From Heyndrickxia coagulans DSM 1 = ATCC 7050 (GTDB lineage: Bacteria > Bacillota > Bacilli > Bacillales > Bacillaceae_C), in NCBI RefSeq assembly GCF_000290615.1, contig NZ_ALAS01000158.1, forward strand, positions 1 through 43,305: a stretch of DNA of 43,305 bases, in the 5' to 3' direction. How positions within the stretch are numbered: the stretch's first letter is position 1; each line of letters opens with the position of its first letter. The notes below the pieces were generated by a model. The model was not told where the DNA came from, did no database searches, and saw only the letters and a list, made by a program, of their open reading frames with translations. Made by a program: the position numbers and the translations under genes. Shown here in pieces: positions 34,686 to 43,305 of this stretch.

Positions 34686-35291
34686 ATGAATGTTTTTTAC
34701 AACCGCGAAGGCATCGGCGATACATTGATTGTCATGATCAAAGAGGCGGAGCATGCCGCTTATGAAAAGAGGGGCACTGTCGCCCGCATTTATGATGAAA
34801 AGACAAAAGAAACAGCCGGGTTCAATATTTTCGAAGCATCCCGGTACGGGGGGTTTGAAGGAAGCGGACCCGTGAAACTGACGGAAGCTTTGCTCGACAA
34901 GCTGAACGGAATTCTCGCCGAAAACGGGTTCAATGAAAAACTTGACGCCGATCTTTCCCCGAAATTCGTTGTCGGGTATGTAAAAGAAAAGGAAAAGCAC
35001 CCGGATTCCGACCATTTAAGCATTTGCCAGGTTGACACCGGCACTGAGACATTGCAAATTGTCTGCGGCGCGCCGAATGTGGAAGCCGGGCAAAAAGTAG
35101 TGGTTGCAAAAACAGGCGCTGTGATGCCGAACGGGATGATCATTAAAGATGCTGTCCTGCGCGGTGTGGCTTCAAGCGGCATGATCTGCTCGGCGCGTGA
35201 ACTCGGGCTCCCGAATGCGCCGCAGAAAAAGGGCATCTTAGTGCTCGACGGGCAGTACAAAGTCGGAAGCGAATTTCCGCTGCCAAAATAA
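34686..35291 (+). CDS. ytpR: tRNA-binding-domain protein YtpR
   Basis: 201 residues, the length known for YtpR. The C-terminal half is the EMAP-II/Arc1p-like tRNA-binding OB fold also found at the N-terminus of the PheRS beta chain: [23 protein letters not shown] and [11 protein letters not shown] are the signature stretches. Its tRNA or RNA target is unknown. GAAAGGAG precedes ATG 34686. It is the last gene of the ytpPQR unit, with a bidirectional terminator after it. Confidence 0.92.
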   Translation: MNVFYNREGIGDTLIVMIKEAEHAAYEKRGTVARIYDEKTKETAGFNIFEASRYGGFEGSGPVKLTEALLDKLNGILAENGFNEKLDADLSPKFVVGYVKEKEKHPDSDHLSICQVDTGTETLQIVCGAPNVEAGQKVVVAKTGAVMPNGMIIKDAVLRGVASSGMICSARELGLPNAPQKKGILVLDGQYKVGSEFPLPK

Positions 35292-35303
35292 AGCCGGGAT
35301 GGC

Positions 35304-35340
35304 AAAAAAGGGCGCATCACGCGTGATGCAGCCCTTTTTT
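35304..35340. terminator. Bidirectional terminator between ytpR and the YhcN-like gene
   Basis: AAAAAAGGGC (35304-35313) pairs with GCCCTTTTTT (35331-35340), with an inner CATCAC/GTGATG stem. Confidence 0.93.
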
Positions 35341-35342
35341 AC

Positions 35343-35933
35343 TTATCTTGATCCATTCGGAAAGACACGCTGGATGGTATCGTTAAACTGGTTAAAAAAT
35401 CCTGAAATCGGGCGGCCGTTCCGGATGTCGTTGACGTAATCACTCATCTGGTCAAAGAAATCCGGGTTTTCGGAAATGTACACATCATTGATTGATGGAT
35501 CGGTTTGCTTGACGACTTTTGAAATTTTGTTTTTCAATTTCTTGTCAAGTTTGTCGTTGTTTTGGTTCCTTTCCAGCAAGACAGCCACATAGGCATTGTC
35601 ATTCGTGACGATGACGAACGCTTGTGCCACCTCTTTTAAATCCTCAATGCTGCGCGCAATACGGTTGGCCACCCGGACATCGTTGTTGTTATTATTGTTG
35701 TTGCCGTTGCCATTATTGTTCGTCAAATCGGCGCCATTATTGCCGTCTGTTCTTCCTGTATTGTAACGGACGTTATTGTAACGCACATCATTATTGTCGG
35801 CTGTGTCGTTATAGCGTACAGGCCGTGCATTGTTGCGGTTGCCGTTATTGTCGCCGGCGCCGTTATTGTTTCCGCATCCCATTAATAGCCCGGATGCAAG
35901 CCCGATGCCGAGCAATGCTTTTGCGATCTTCAA
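35343..35933 (-). CDS. YhcN/YlaJ-family spore lipoprotein
   Basis: A 196-residue lipoprotein. The signal peptide ends in the lipobox LLMGC with Cys20. Residues 21-85 are extremely Asn-rich with repeated DNN/YNN elements. The C-terminal half (RVANRIARSIEDL ... VAVLLERNQ ... VYISENPDFFDQM) fits the YhcN/YlaJ sporulation lipoprotein family. Members are made in the forespore; the exact role is unclear, with germination proposed. The start is TTG (complement of 35931-35933), 7 bases after AGGAGG. The upstream region has sigma-G-like elements. It is an insertion relative to a plain ytpR-sftA order as I recall it. Confidence 0.85.
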   Translation of the reverse strand: MKIAKALLGIGLASGLLMGCGNNNGAGDNNGNRNNARPVRYNDTADNNDVRYNNVRYNTGRTDGNNGADLTNNNGNGNNNNNNNDVRVANRIARSIEDLKEVAQAFVIVTNDNAYVAVLLERNQNNDKLDKKLKNKISKVVKQTDPSINDVYISENPDFFDQMSDYVNDIRNGRPISGFFNQFNDTIQRVFPNGSR

Positions 35934-35964
35934 TCCATTCCCTCCTTCAAAAAATAGTATCAGT

Positions 35965-35995
35965 CATAATGTGCCTACCCCCGATTTTTTTATGC
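35965..35995 (-). promoter_or_regulatory. Possible sigma-G promoter of the YhcN-like gene
   Basis: On the minus strand GCATA (35991-35995) and CATTATG (35965-35971) lie 19 bp apart, close to the forespore sigma-G pattern GHATR-N17/18-CATNHTA, with one mismatch and slightly long spacing. Confidence 0.35.
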
Positions 35996-36020
35996 TGACG
36001 TGCCCGTGTTAAAAAATCCC

Positions 36021-36049
36021 TCGAAAAACATGTGTTTCCTTTGTATAAT
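36021..36049 (+). promoter_or_regulatory. Sigma-A promoter of sftA
   Basis: TCGAAA (36021-36026), 17-bp spacer, TATAAT (36044-36049), about 57 bp before the start. Confidence 0.65.
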
Positions 36050-36106
36050 GGAAGGTGAGAGGAATTTTTGAAAGGCTCTTCGGACGCATGAGCAAAGGAA
36101 AGAGTG

Positions 36107-38932
36107 ATGAATTTGAGCTGGATTAAAAAAATGGCAAAATACTTCAAAGATGAAAACGTGCACGAAGAGGCCCGGGATCCGGCCGGGCTTTACCAGGCAC
36201 GCCCGGAGAATATAGATACCCGTGTGGCTTATCATTATCCGAAAAAACAGTTTCGTTTTCCTGTGATTCCGGATCAGGAAGGGGAACGCCGGAAGACGAC
36301 TGAAAAACCGGAAAAGCAGCAGCCGCGGGCAAAAAAACATCGTCCGGATCCACGGCCAGAACGGGGAGAAAAGGTGCAAAAAGGCCATCCTTTCCGGCCG
36401 ACGGACATCCCTTCCCCGGTCTTTGGATTCAAACGGCCGGCAAATGATTTGCCTTCGCAAGAAGAAACAACAGTGTTGGAATACGAGCTGGAAGATCATT
36501 ATAAAAAGGATATCCATCTATTCGATATGGCAAAACTGCAGCAATTGCTTGATTTTGCAGAAAATCCGGGCACGGACGGCGAAGGGAACCCGGCAGAACC
36601 GGAACACGGCATCCAAATGGCGGATCATTGGTTCGAAGAGGAACAAACTGATTTACCGGCAGATCAAGCCGGGCGCACAACAGCGGATCAGGCGGAAAAG
36701 GGCGAATCTGTCCAAACGGAAACAGGGCACGGCGAAGATTCGCCAGGTGCGGCAGATGAAGCCGCAGGAACGCCGGAATCCGAAACGGCATACAGGCTAG
36801 AAGTACCCGGCACAATTCCGTCTAATGAATCGGAACAGCCGAAAGTGAAAACGTCGGAATCCGGCCCGGCAAGTGCGCTGCCAAAAGAGGATGCGGCGGC
36901 CATTTCTTCTGAAGAATCCGGTGCAAACCCGGCAGATGAAGCAGAAAAAGAAACAATGGCATCCTATCCGGCAAGTGAACCGGCAAAAGGGAAAGCGGAA
37001 GAGACCCCGGCGTCCGCTTTGGAGAATATGGAGCCAGAACAATATAGCATAGGAACGCCGGAATCTGGAGCAGCAGACGGATTGGAGAAAACTGGCATAA
37101 GCCTGGCGGATGAACCGGAAACAGGGAAAGCCAGCCTGGCAAGTGATCCTGGAAAAGTGGAATCCGAAGCCGATCCGGCAAACAGACCGGAAACAGGGAA
37201 AGCCGCGGCTGTTTCTCCGAAGGCAAGCATGGCGGACCTTGCAAATGAACCGGAAAAAGTCTCTTCGATATATGCTTTGGAAAAAGCCGAAAAAAATGCA
37301 GGAAATGAACCGGAACAGCGGCATACGGAAACGGCGGGCATTTCTCCGTCATCCGGCGAAGCAACAAAAACGGAAGGACGCCCGAGAAAGCATCTGCCGT
37401 TTAACGTGCTGATGCTGAAACAGGATCGCCGGAAGATCACAGAAAAAAAAGAGGCCCCGGTTCCCCGGCCGGAACAGGAAAACCCGGCCGAAAACAGTCG
37501 TGAAAAACCGTTTTCTTTCCCGCCGCTCTCGTTGCTGGAGCCGCCGGTAAAGCAGACCCGGGATGAGGGGTGGATCCAAGAACAAAGCTATACGCTGGAT
37601 GAGGCACTTGAAAATTTCAATGTCCGCGCGAAAGTGGTAAATGCAAGCCAGGGGCCTTCCGTTACCCGGTTTGAAGTCCAGCCTGAACCAGGCGTAAAAG
37701 TCAATAAAATCACCAATCTGAACGACGACTTAAAATTAAGCCTCGCTGCGAAAGATATCAGGATCGAAGCGCCGATTCCGGGCAAGCATACGGTCGGCAT
37801 TGAAATCCCGAACTTGAAAAGCCGCCCTGTCCGTTTGCGTGAGATTATCGGCGATCCCGTATTTCAAAACAGCAAATCCCCGTTGACGGTTGCGATGGGC
37901 CTGGATATTTCCGGAAAACCGGTTGTAACCGACCTGCAAAAAATGCCGCACGGGCTGATTGCAGGCGCCACCGGATCGGGAAAAAGCGTCTGTATCAATT
38001 CGGTGCTTGTTTCGCTTCTGTATAAAGCGGCGCCGCAGGATTTGAAACTGCTCCTGATCGACCCGAAAATGGTGGAGCTTGCGCCATATAATCAGATTCC
38101 GCATCTCGTCAGCCCGGTCATTACAGATGTCAAAATGGCAACAGCGGCATTAAAGTGGGCGGTTGAAGAAATGGAAAGGCGTTATGAATTGTTTGCCCAT
38201 GAAAGTGTACGCGATATTCACCGTTATAATGAAATGGCCGCCCGTACCCGCAGGTTTTCCGAAAAGTTGCCGTATATTGTCATTGTCATCGATGAGCTCG
38301 CTGATTTAATGATGACCTCGCCGGGGGATGTGGAAGATGCCATCTGCCGGATTGCGCAAAAAGCGCGCGCCTGCGGGATTCACCTGATTCTGGCGACACA
38401 GCGGCCAAGCGTGGACGTCATTACCGGCTTAATCAAGGCCAATATCCCGACGCGCATTGCTTTTTCCGTCTCTTCACAGGTCGATTCGCGCACCATTATC
38501 GATATGAGCGGGGCGGAAAAGCTGCTTGGAAAAGGGGACATGCTGTTTTTGGAAAACGGTACTTCCAAACCGGTCCGGCTGCAGGGCACTTTTGTGAGCG
38601 ACCGTGAAATCGACGATGTTGTGTCATATGTAAGGGAAGCTGCAACGCCTGAATATTTGTTCCAGCCTGAAGAATTGCTGAGACAAACGGAACCGGGCGA
38701 AGAAGAAGACGAGCTTTTTCCCGACGCCTGCGAATTTGTCATTCATCAGGGCGGGGCGTCCACGTCACTTTTGCAGCGCAATTTCCGGATCGGCTATAAC
38801 CGGGCTGCCCGCCTGATTGATATGATGGAGCAGCAGGGGATTATTTCCGGGGCGAAAGGAAGCAAGCCGCGGGATGTTTTAATCACGAAAAGCGAATTGA
38901 TGCAAATGCAGGAAGCAGAAAGCAGAGAGTGA
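36107..38932 (+). CDS. sftA: DNA translocase SftA (FtsK/SpoIIIE family, YtpS)
   Basis: A soluble septum-associated DNA motor that helps clear and resolve chromosomes at division. 941 residues; no transmembrane helices at the N-terminus, which separates SftA from membrane-bound SpoIIIE. Residues 1-150 are basic. Residues 170-440 form a long acidic, Ala/Glu/Pro-rich disordered linker with repeated EPE-GKA-type units. The motor follows: Walker A GATGSGKS at 620-627, Walker B IVIDELAD with Asp729/Glu730, then a gamma winged-helix domain at about 868-930. AAAGGAAAGA precedes ATG 36107 (GTG 36104 is an alternative). Confidence 0.94.
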   Translation: MNLSWIKKMAKYFKDENVHEEARDPAGLYQARPENIDTRVAYHYPKKQFRFPVIPDQEGERRKTTEKPEKQQPRAKKHRPDPRPERGEKVQKGHPFRPTDIPSPVFGFKRPANDLPSQEETTVLEYELEDHYKKDIHLFDMAKLQQLLDFAENPGTDGEGNPAEPEHGIQMADHWFEEEQTDLPADQAGRTTADQAEKGESVQTETGHGEDSPGAADEAAGTPESETAYRLEVPGTIPSNESEQPKVKTSESGPASALPKEDAAAISSEESGANPADEAEKETMASYPASEPAKGKAEETPASALENMEPEQYSIGTPESGAADGLEKTGISLADEPETGKASLASDPGKVESEADPANRPETGKAAAVSPKASMADLANEPEKVSSIYALEKAEKNAGNEPEQRHTETAGISPSSGEATKTEGRPRKHLPFNVLMLKQDRRKITEKKEAPVPRPEQENPAENSREKPFSFPPLSLLEPPVKQTRDEGWIQEQSYTLDEALENFNVRAKVVNASQGPSVTRFEVQPEPGVKVNKITNLNDDLKLSLAAKDIRIEAPIPGKHTVGIEIPNLKSRPVRLREIIGDPVFQNSKSPLTVAMGLDISGKPVVTDLQKMPHGLIAGATGSGKSVCINSVLVSLLYKAAPQDLKLLLIDPKMVELAPYNQIPHLVSPVITDVKMATAALKWAVEEMERRYELFAHESVRDIHRYNEMAARTRRFSEKLPYIVIVIDELADLMMTSPGDVEDAICRIAQKARACGIHLILATQRPSVDVITGLIKANIPTRIAFSVSSQVDSRTIIDMSGAEKLLGKGDMLFLENGTSKPVRLQGTFVSDREIDDVVSYVREAATPEYLFQPEELLRQTEPGEEEDELFPDACEFVIHQGGASTSLLQRNFRIGYNRAARLIDMMEQQGIISGAKGSKPRDVLITKSELMQMQEAESRE

Positions 38933-39074
38933 TGGTTTTTCCTTATAGCCGGCAGCTGTTTTGGCAAGGATAGTGGAAAAAGGGCATGAAGAATGCGGAT
39001 GTGAACTGCCCTTTCCGGCTTCCGGCGGGCTGCGGGCAAAATTCCGCTTTTTCATGTTCACGGCTGCCTGGAAA

Positions 39075-39083
39075 TGATATAAT
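39075..39083 (+). promoter_or_regulatory. Extended -10 promoter, probably murC
   Basis: TGATATAAT fits TGnTATAAT exactly, about 140 bp before murC. A poorer TATACT also occurs near 39186. Confidence 0.5.
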
Positions 39084-39222
39084 GATGGAGTATGATTTTT
39101 TTATGATGGGCATGAAGGCGGCCGTATAAAGCCTGTACAGCTGCTGTGGAAACATGCCTTATCGCACATGGCGGGTTTTTATCATATACTGCATACATAT
39201 AGACATTGTTGGAGGTTCTATT

Positions 39223-40536
39223 ATGACTGTATACCATTTCGTAGGGATTAAAGGATCGGGCATGAGCGCACTGGCACAGATCCTGCATGACATCGGATAC
39301 GAAGTGCAGGGGTCTGACGTGGAAAAGCGCTTTTTTACCCAGCAGGCATTAGAAGATGCCGGCATTAAGATCCTGCCTTTCAACCGGGAAAACATCCGCC
39401 CCGGCCTGACGGTGATTGCCGGCAATGCTTTTCCCGATACGCACGAAGAAATTGATGAAGCGATGAAACGCGGCATTCCTGTGATCCGTTACCATAAATT
39501 TCTCGGTGAGTTTCTGAAAAATTTTACGAGCGTTGCTGTAACAGGCGCGCACGGCAAAACATCGACTACCGGGCTGCTTGCCCATGTCATGCATGAGATC
39601 AAGCCCACTTCCTATTTGATCGGGGACGGAACGGGAAAAGGGGTTCCGGGAGCGGAATATTTTGTATTTGAGGCATGTGAATACCGGCGCCACTTTCTTT
39701 CCTACCATCCGGATTATGCGATTATGACCAATATTGACTTCGACCATCCGGATTACTATGCGAACATTGACGATGTCTTTTCCGCTTTTCAAGAAATGGC
39801 GCTGCAAGTCAAAAAAGGCATCATCGCTTACGGGGATGACGAGCAGCTGCAAAAAATTCAGGCAAAAGTGCCGGTTGTTTTTTATGGCTTTGAAGAAGGC
39901 AACGATTTTCAGGCAAGAAATATTGTGACGGAGCCGCAAGGAACGAAATTCGATGTGGTGGTCCGCAATAGTTTTTACGGAACGTTCGAAATTCCCTCCT
40001 TCGGGAACCACAATGTGCTGAATGCGCTCGGGGTCATCGCCCTCTGCCAATACGAAGGCATCGAAAAAGAAGCGGTTAAAACGCATTTAAAAACATTTCA
40101 CGGGGTCAAACGCCGCTTTACGGAAAAAGAAATCGGCACGCAAATCATCATTGATGACTATGCCCACCACCCGACCGAGATTAAGGCAACCATTGATGCC
40201 GCGCGGAAAAAATATCCGGAAAGAGAGCTTGTCGCCGTATTCCAGCCGCATACTTTCAGCCGCACGCAGGCATTTCTTACAGCGTTTGCGGAAAGTTTAA
40301 ACCTTGCAGATCGGGTTTTTCTGTGCGATATTTTTGGCTCGGCGCGTGAACATCACGGAAAGCTTTCTATTTACGATTTGCAGGAAAAAGTCGGCGGATC
40401 GCAAATTATCAAGGAAGAGGACATGTCCCCGCTTCTTGGCATTGAAAACAGTGTCATCCTCTTTATGGGTGCCGGGGATATCCAAAAGTACCAAAAGGCA
40501 TACGAAACATTGCTGCAAAAGCATGTAAGCCGGTAA
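39223..40536 (+). CDS. murC: UDP-N-acetylmuramate--L-alanine ligase
   Basis: Adds L-alanine to UDP-MurNAc with ATP, the first peptide step of peptidoglycan synthesis. 437 residues. The UDP-binding loop [11 protein letters not shown] is at 8-18, the ATP loop TGAHGKTST at 107-115, and [11 protein letters not shown] near 310-320. ATG 39223 follows GGAGG. The frame is open to 39154 upstream, without family sequence. It stands between sftA and ytxG, as in B. subtilis. Confidence 0.97.
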   Translation: MTVYHFVGIKGSGMSALAQILHDIGYEVQGSDVEKRFFTQQALEDAGIKILPFNRENIRPGLTVIAGNAFPDTHEEIDEAMKRGIPVIRYHKFLGEFLKNFTSVAVTGAHGKTSTTGLLAHVMHEIKPTSYLIGDGTGKGVPGAEYFVFEACEYRRHFLSYHPDYAIMTNIDFDHPDYYANIDDVFSAFQEMALQVKKGIIAYGDDEQLQKIQAKVPVVFYGFEEGNDFQARNIVTEPQGTKFDVVVRNSFYGTFEIPSFGNHNVLNALGVIALCQYEGIEKEAVKTHLKTFHGVKRRFTEKEIGTQIIIDDYAHHPTEIKATIDAARKKYPERELVAVFQPHTFSRTQAFLTAFAESLNLADRVFLCDIFGSAREHHGKLSIYDLQEKVGGSQIIKEEDMSPLLGIENSVILFMGAGDIQKYQKAYETLLQKHVSR

Positions 40537-40539
40537 GGC

Positions 40540-40580
40540 AGAGGCATTGTCCGAAAAACAGGCGGGCAATGCCTCTTTTT
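40540..40580 (+). terminator. Terminator after murC
   Basis: AGAGGCATTG (40540-40549) pairs with CAATGCCTCT (40567-40576), with a CCG/CGG inner pair, followed by Ts. Confidence 0.9.
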
Positions 40581-40683
40581 GTTATGAGATTTGTCAAGCA
40601 GAAAATGTTTCCATTTTTGTTGGCATAAGGCGGCCGTTATGCGAAAATAAGGGTGGTACCCGCAAAGATTTCAACCCCCAATT

Positions 40684-40708
40684 GTTTAAGGAAGGCGATT
40701 TGGGGTAA
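40684..40708 (+). promoter_or_regulatory. Sigma-B promoter of ytxGH
   Basis: GTTTAA (40684-40689), 13-bp spacer, GGGTAA (40703-40708), a near-perfect match to the general-stress sigma-B consensus, about 38 bp before ytxG. B. subtilis ytxGHJ is known to be sigma-B dependent. Confidence 0.85.
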
Positions 40709-40745
40709 TTTTATTGTACATTGTACATGGAGGTGGTAACGAAAG

Positions 40746-41270
40746 ATGAAAATTATCCTGTATTTGAGCGTGGCGCTAATTGCTGTTGCATTCCTCATTC
40801 TGGTCATCGCCCTGACGAGGACATTGAAATCATTAAGCAAAACATTGGACAACTTGTCGGATACGGTAAAGGGCCTTGAAGGGCAGATGCACGGCATTAC
40901 AGAGGAATCTACAAAATTACTAGAAAAAACGAATGTGCTGGTTGAAGACATCGAGCATAAATTGGAAAGGCTGAACAGTGTCGTCTATGCCGTGGAAGAT
41001 ATCGGTGTTTCCGCCCAGCAACTGAGCCAGACGCTGCGTAAAGTCACAACATCGATTGCTTCGGCCGTCAGCAAAAGGCAGGACAAAATTGCACAGGCCG
41101 TGCAATGGGGCGCTGCGCTGAAGGAAATAAAAGATAGATGGTCGGGCAAAAAAGGTGCAGGCACGAATGAAACCCATCCTGTCCATGCCCAAAACCCTAT
41201 CCCGAAACACCTTCTTGAAGAACCGGCCCGTAATGATGAAAGGCTGCTCCAACGGGTAAGAAATTCATAA
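40746..41270 (+). CDS. ytxG: General stress protein YtxG (DUF948)
   Basis: A 174-residue membrane-anchored protein. One N-terminal transmembrane helix (3-24) is followed by a long coiled coil with regular heptads (residues 25-120) and a basic tail. It matches YtxG of the B. subtilis general-stress regulon; molecular role is unknown. GGAGGTGG lies before the ATG. It is 18 bases from ytxH and shares the sigma-B promoter. Confidence 0.9.
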   Translation: MKIILYLSVALIAVAFLILVIALTRTLKSLSKTLDNLSDTVKGLEGQMHGITEESTKLLEKTNVLVEDIEHKLERLNSVVYAVEDIGVSAQQLSQTLRKVTTSIASAVSKRQDKIAQAVQWGAALKEIKDRWSGKKGAGTNETHPVHAQNPIPKHLLEEPARNDERLLQRVRNS

Positions 41271-41288
41271 ACTGAAGGAGGAATTTAC

Positions 41289-41666
41289 ATGTCTGAAGAA
41301 CAAATGTCCACGAAAGATTTTTTGACTGGTGCAATTGTCGGCGGTGTTGTCGGTGCTGCGGTAGCGCTTATGTTGGCGCCGAAATCAGGGAAAGAACTTC
41401 GGGAAGACTTAAGCGGCCAGGTGGAAACCATCAAAGGAAAAACAGACGGCTGGCGTGAATTTGCGACCGAAAAAGGCACCCAGCTGGCTTCGCAGGCTGC
41501 TGAAAAAACAAAACAAGTACGCGATTTTGCCGTGCAGAAAGGCAACCAGCTGAAAGACAGCGCCGTCCAGACCGCGCAGCAGGCAAAAGATAAAGCCGAA
41601 ACGGATACGGGAGATGTGAACCAGCAAAGTTCAAATCCAGGCAGTTCCTCATCGGCCGGCGAGTAA
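41289..41666 (+). CDS. ytxH: General stress protein YtxH
   Basis: 125 residues. A glycine/alanine-rich membrane helix (GAIVGGVVGAAVALMLAPKSGKE, about residues 13-30) precedes an amphipathic repeat region (EKTKQVRDFAVQKGNQLKDSAVQTAQQ) with an 11-residue-like periodicity, then a Ser-rich tail. It is the YtxH family, found in stress operons. AAGGAGG precedes the ATG. In B. subtilis ytxJ follows; here a terminator comes directly after, so the operon has lost or never had ytxJ. Confidence 0.9.
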   Translation: MSEEQMSTKDFLTGAIVGGVVGAAVALMLAPKSGKELREDLSGQVETIKGKTDGWREFATEKGTQLASQAAEKTKQVRDFAVQKGNQLKDSAVQTAQQAKDKAETDTGDVNQQSSNPGSSSSAGE

Positions 41667-41672
41667 CGACGC

Positions 41673-41704
41673 AAAAAAAGCGGCATGTCTGCCGCTTTTT
41701 TTTT
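41673..41704 (+). terminator. Terminator after ytxH
   Basis: AAAAAAAGCGGCA (41673-41685) and TGCCGCTTTTTTT (41690-41702) form a perfect 13-bp stem over TGTC, followed by more Ts. Confidence 0.95.
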
Positions 41705-41881
41705 GCGCTTTTCAGGCGGCAAAACAGAACAAGACGAATGATACGGGCTAAGAGCCTGCCCCTTTTTGTGCGCTTTTTTTCAGGCCGAGCGGGAACCTTT
41801 TCCGAAAAAAACATATAAAACAATAACAGGACGGTTGTTGCTTTAGTACATAAAAGCGTTTATCCAGTAAAGAATTTTTCC

Positions 41882-41910
41882 GTGACTTTTTAAAATGAAT
41901 CGATTATAAT
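41882..41910 (+). promoter_or_regulatory. Promoter of aroA
   Basis: GTGACT (41882-41887), 17-bp spacer, TATAAT (41905-41910), about 86 bp before the start. Confidence 0.6.
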
Positions 41911-41995
41911 AAGTGCAATCACTTGTAAACTTTTATGGCAACAGGCACCGGCAACAAAATGAGATAAGGATATTGACAGAGAGGATGAGAGGTAC

Positions 41996-43072
41996 GTGGG
42001 GAACAGAGAGCTTGAACAATTGCGGAAAGAAGTTGAAGAAGTAAACTTAAAGCTGCTGGAGTTGATCAACAAGCGGGGTGAGCTCGTCCAGGAAATCGGG
42101 AAACTGAAAGAAGCCCAGGGCGTAAGCCGCTATGACCCGATCCGGGAACGCGAAATGCTGAATGCCATTATAGAACATCACGATGGCCCGTTTGAAACGT
42201 CTACCATTGAACATTTATTTAAAGAGATTTTTAAAGCGGCCCTTGAACTGCAGGAAGATGACCACCGGAAAGCATTGCTTGTTTCGCGGAAGAAACAGCC
42301 GGAAAATACAATTGTTGACATTAAAGGCGAAAAAGTGGGCGACGGCAACCCGCATTTTGTATTCGGCCCGTGTTCGGTTGAATCGTACGACCAGGTTGCG
42401 GCTGTTGCGGCATCCGTAAAAGCGAAGGAGCTGAAACTGCTTCGCGGCGGCGCCTACAAACCGCGCACCTCTCCGTATGATTTTCAGGGGCTTGGGCTTG
42501 AAGGCCTGAAAATTTTAAAGCAGATTGCCGATGAATATGATCTCGCTGTGATCAGTGAAATCGTGACACCTGCTGATCTCGAAAAAGCGGCCGATTACCT
42601 CGATGTAATCCAAATCGGCGCGCGCAATATGCAGAATTTCGAGCTGTTGAAAGCGGCAGGTTCCATCCAGAAGCCAATTCTCTTAAAACGCGGGCTCGCG
42701 GCAACGATTGAAGAATTTATCAATGCCGCTGAATACATTATGTCAAGAGGAAACGGACAGATTATTCTTTGCGAACGGGGCATCCGGACGTACGAACGGG
42801 CGACCCGCAATACGCTCGATATCACGGCGGTTCCGATTTTAAAACAGGAAACGCATTTGCCGGTATTTGTGGATGTGACCCATTCGACAGGGAGAAGGGA
42901 TTTGCTCCTTCCGGCCGCCAAAGCGGCGCTTGCGATCGGCGCGGACGGTGTGATGGCGGAAGTGCACCCGGATCCGGCAGTCGCGCTTTCGGACGCCGCA
43001 CAGCAAATGGATTTGAAACAGTTCGATGCGTTTTATCAGGAAATCCAATCCGCCTTGCCGGCGAAAATATAA
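41996..43072 (+). CDS. aroA: Bifunctional chorismate mutase / DAHP synthase
   Basis: The N-terminal AroQ-type chorismate mutase domain (about 1-90, [20 protein letters not shown]) is fused to a KDPG-type DAHP synthase (about 95-358). The synthase joins phosphoenolpyruvate and erythrose-4-phosphate at the head of the shikimate pathway; the mutase domain gives feedback control by chorismate/prephenate. 358 residues, as in B. subtilis AroA(G). Motifs [27 protein letters not shown] and DVTHSTGRR are intact. The start is GTG 41996 after a GAGG-rich leader. Confidence 0.97.
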   Translation: MGNRELEQLRKEVEEVNLKLLELINKRGELVQEIGKLKEAQGVSRYDPIREREMLNAIIEHHDGPFETSTIEHLFKEIFKAALELQEDDHRKALLVSRKKQPENTIVDIKGEKVGDGNPHFVFGPCSVESYDQVAAVAASVKAKELKLLRGGAYKPRTSPYDFQGLGLEGLKILKQIADEYDLAVISEIVTPADLEKAADYLDVIQIGARNMQNFELLKAAGSIQKPILLKRGLAATIEEFINAAEYIMSRGNGQIILCERGIRTYERATRNTLDITAVPILKQETHLPVFVDVTHSTGRRDLLLPAAKAALAIGADGVMAEVHPDPAVALSDAAQQMDLKQFDAFYQEIQSALPAKI

Positions 43073-43086
43073 GGATCAGCATCCAG

Positions 43087-43110
43087 CCTTCTGCCTTGCA
43101 GAAGGTTTTT
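43087..43110 (+). terminator. Terminator after aroA
   Basis: CCTTCTGC (43087-43094) pairs with GCAGAAGG (43098-43105) over CTT, followed by TTTTT. Confidence 0.93.
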
Positions 43111-43305
43111 CTTTGTGGCGCTTTTTCAGTTGGCTACATTCTGTTATAAAACGTTGAATCCGGATGGTTGGCTAAATTCGTTTGTGAAGAATGTGGCAAT
43201 TTTGTGTCAAACCTTGCAGCTCTGAGGAGTAAAAATTTTTCGTGATAATTTAACTATCCCCCCCAAAAATGCGGCTAAATATGTAATAATTTAAATAATT
43301 AGAGC
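43111..43305. other. Leader of an unseen downstream gene
   Basis: 195 AT-rich bases to the window end. No ORF is complete. No start with a ribosome-binding site was found. Confidence 0.4.

Larger units (their letters stand above)
41667..41995. other. Intergenic region ytxH-aroA, no gene seen
   Basis: 329 bases. It holds the ytxH terminator at its left end and the aroA promoter at 41882-41910. No remnant of ytxJ was recognised. Confidence 0.5.

Noticed and set aside
40649-40663. T-box-like GGGTGGTACC sequence before ytxG
   Set aside because: It reads GGGTGGTACCCGC with an extra C. No stem I, specifier loop or terminator follows, and the next gene is a stress gene. Chance resemblance is more likely.

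Overview
The window reads as a chromosomal segment of a spore-forming Bacillaceae. From memory, the gene order follows the Bacillus subtilis pckA/metK/asnB to ytxGH/aroA region almost gene for gene, and many proteins have family-typical lengths (AsnB 632 aa, LeuS 804 aa, YtpR 201 aa, AroA 358 aa). Protein sequence and codon style would suit Heyndrickxia (formerly Weizmannia/Bacillus) coagulans or a close relative. This is an inference, not a database result. Sporulation genes (Cse60-like, YhcN-like, C35 terpene synthase YtpB) and Gram-positive riboregulators (SAM-I riboswitch, Leu T-box) agree with it.

Layout. 1-150: a nested hairpin resembling an IS200/IS605-type element end, then a terminator. 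0.17-11.7 kb: a degenerate Nudix protein, pckA (minus, with a CcpN-like operator on its promoter), metK behind a SAM riboswitch, asnB, ytoA (minus), ytpA-ytpB, mnmM (minus) with a decayed duplicate of its 3' end, ytzC and the MFS transporter yttB. 11.7-18.3 kb: leuS behind a T-box, two overlapping membrane-protein genes, a cse60-like gene, murJ (ytgP) and ytzE (minus). 19-27.7 kb: pepV-dat, a small minus gene, thpR-ytlQ, ytmP, ytzH (minus), trmB, ytnP and ytzB (minus). 28.0-33.3 kb: an accessory block of hybrid kinase, CheR-type methyltransferase and REC-PP2C phosphatase. This matches the RsbK-RsbM-RsbY module that controls sigma B in the Bacillus cereus group. 33.4-43.3 kb: ytpPQR, a YhcN-like spore lipoprotein (minus), sftA, murC, ytxG-ytxH behind a textbook sigma-B promoter, and aroA.

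How the parts work together. The central regulatory story is stress signalling: RsbK (sensor kinase), RsbM (predicted methylator of RsbK) and RsbY (phosphatase expected to act on RsbV-P) would release sigma B, and a likely target, ytxGH, lies 7.5 kb away. sigB, rsbV and rsbW are not in the window. The rest is housekeeping: methionine/SAM, asparagine and aromatic synthesis, cell-wall precursors (dat, murC, murJ), tRNA charging and modification (leuS, mnmM, trmB), and chromosome segregation (sftA).

The least explained part is the intergenic DNA. Four gaps carry different degenerate repeat arrays: a 78-bp array near 17.8 kb, an exactly 52-bp palindromic array near 18.8 kb, a 47-bp array near 25.9 kb, and a hairpin cluster near 27.2 kb. 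No complete transposase, phage gene, rRNA, tRNA or CRISPR array was seen.
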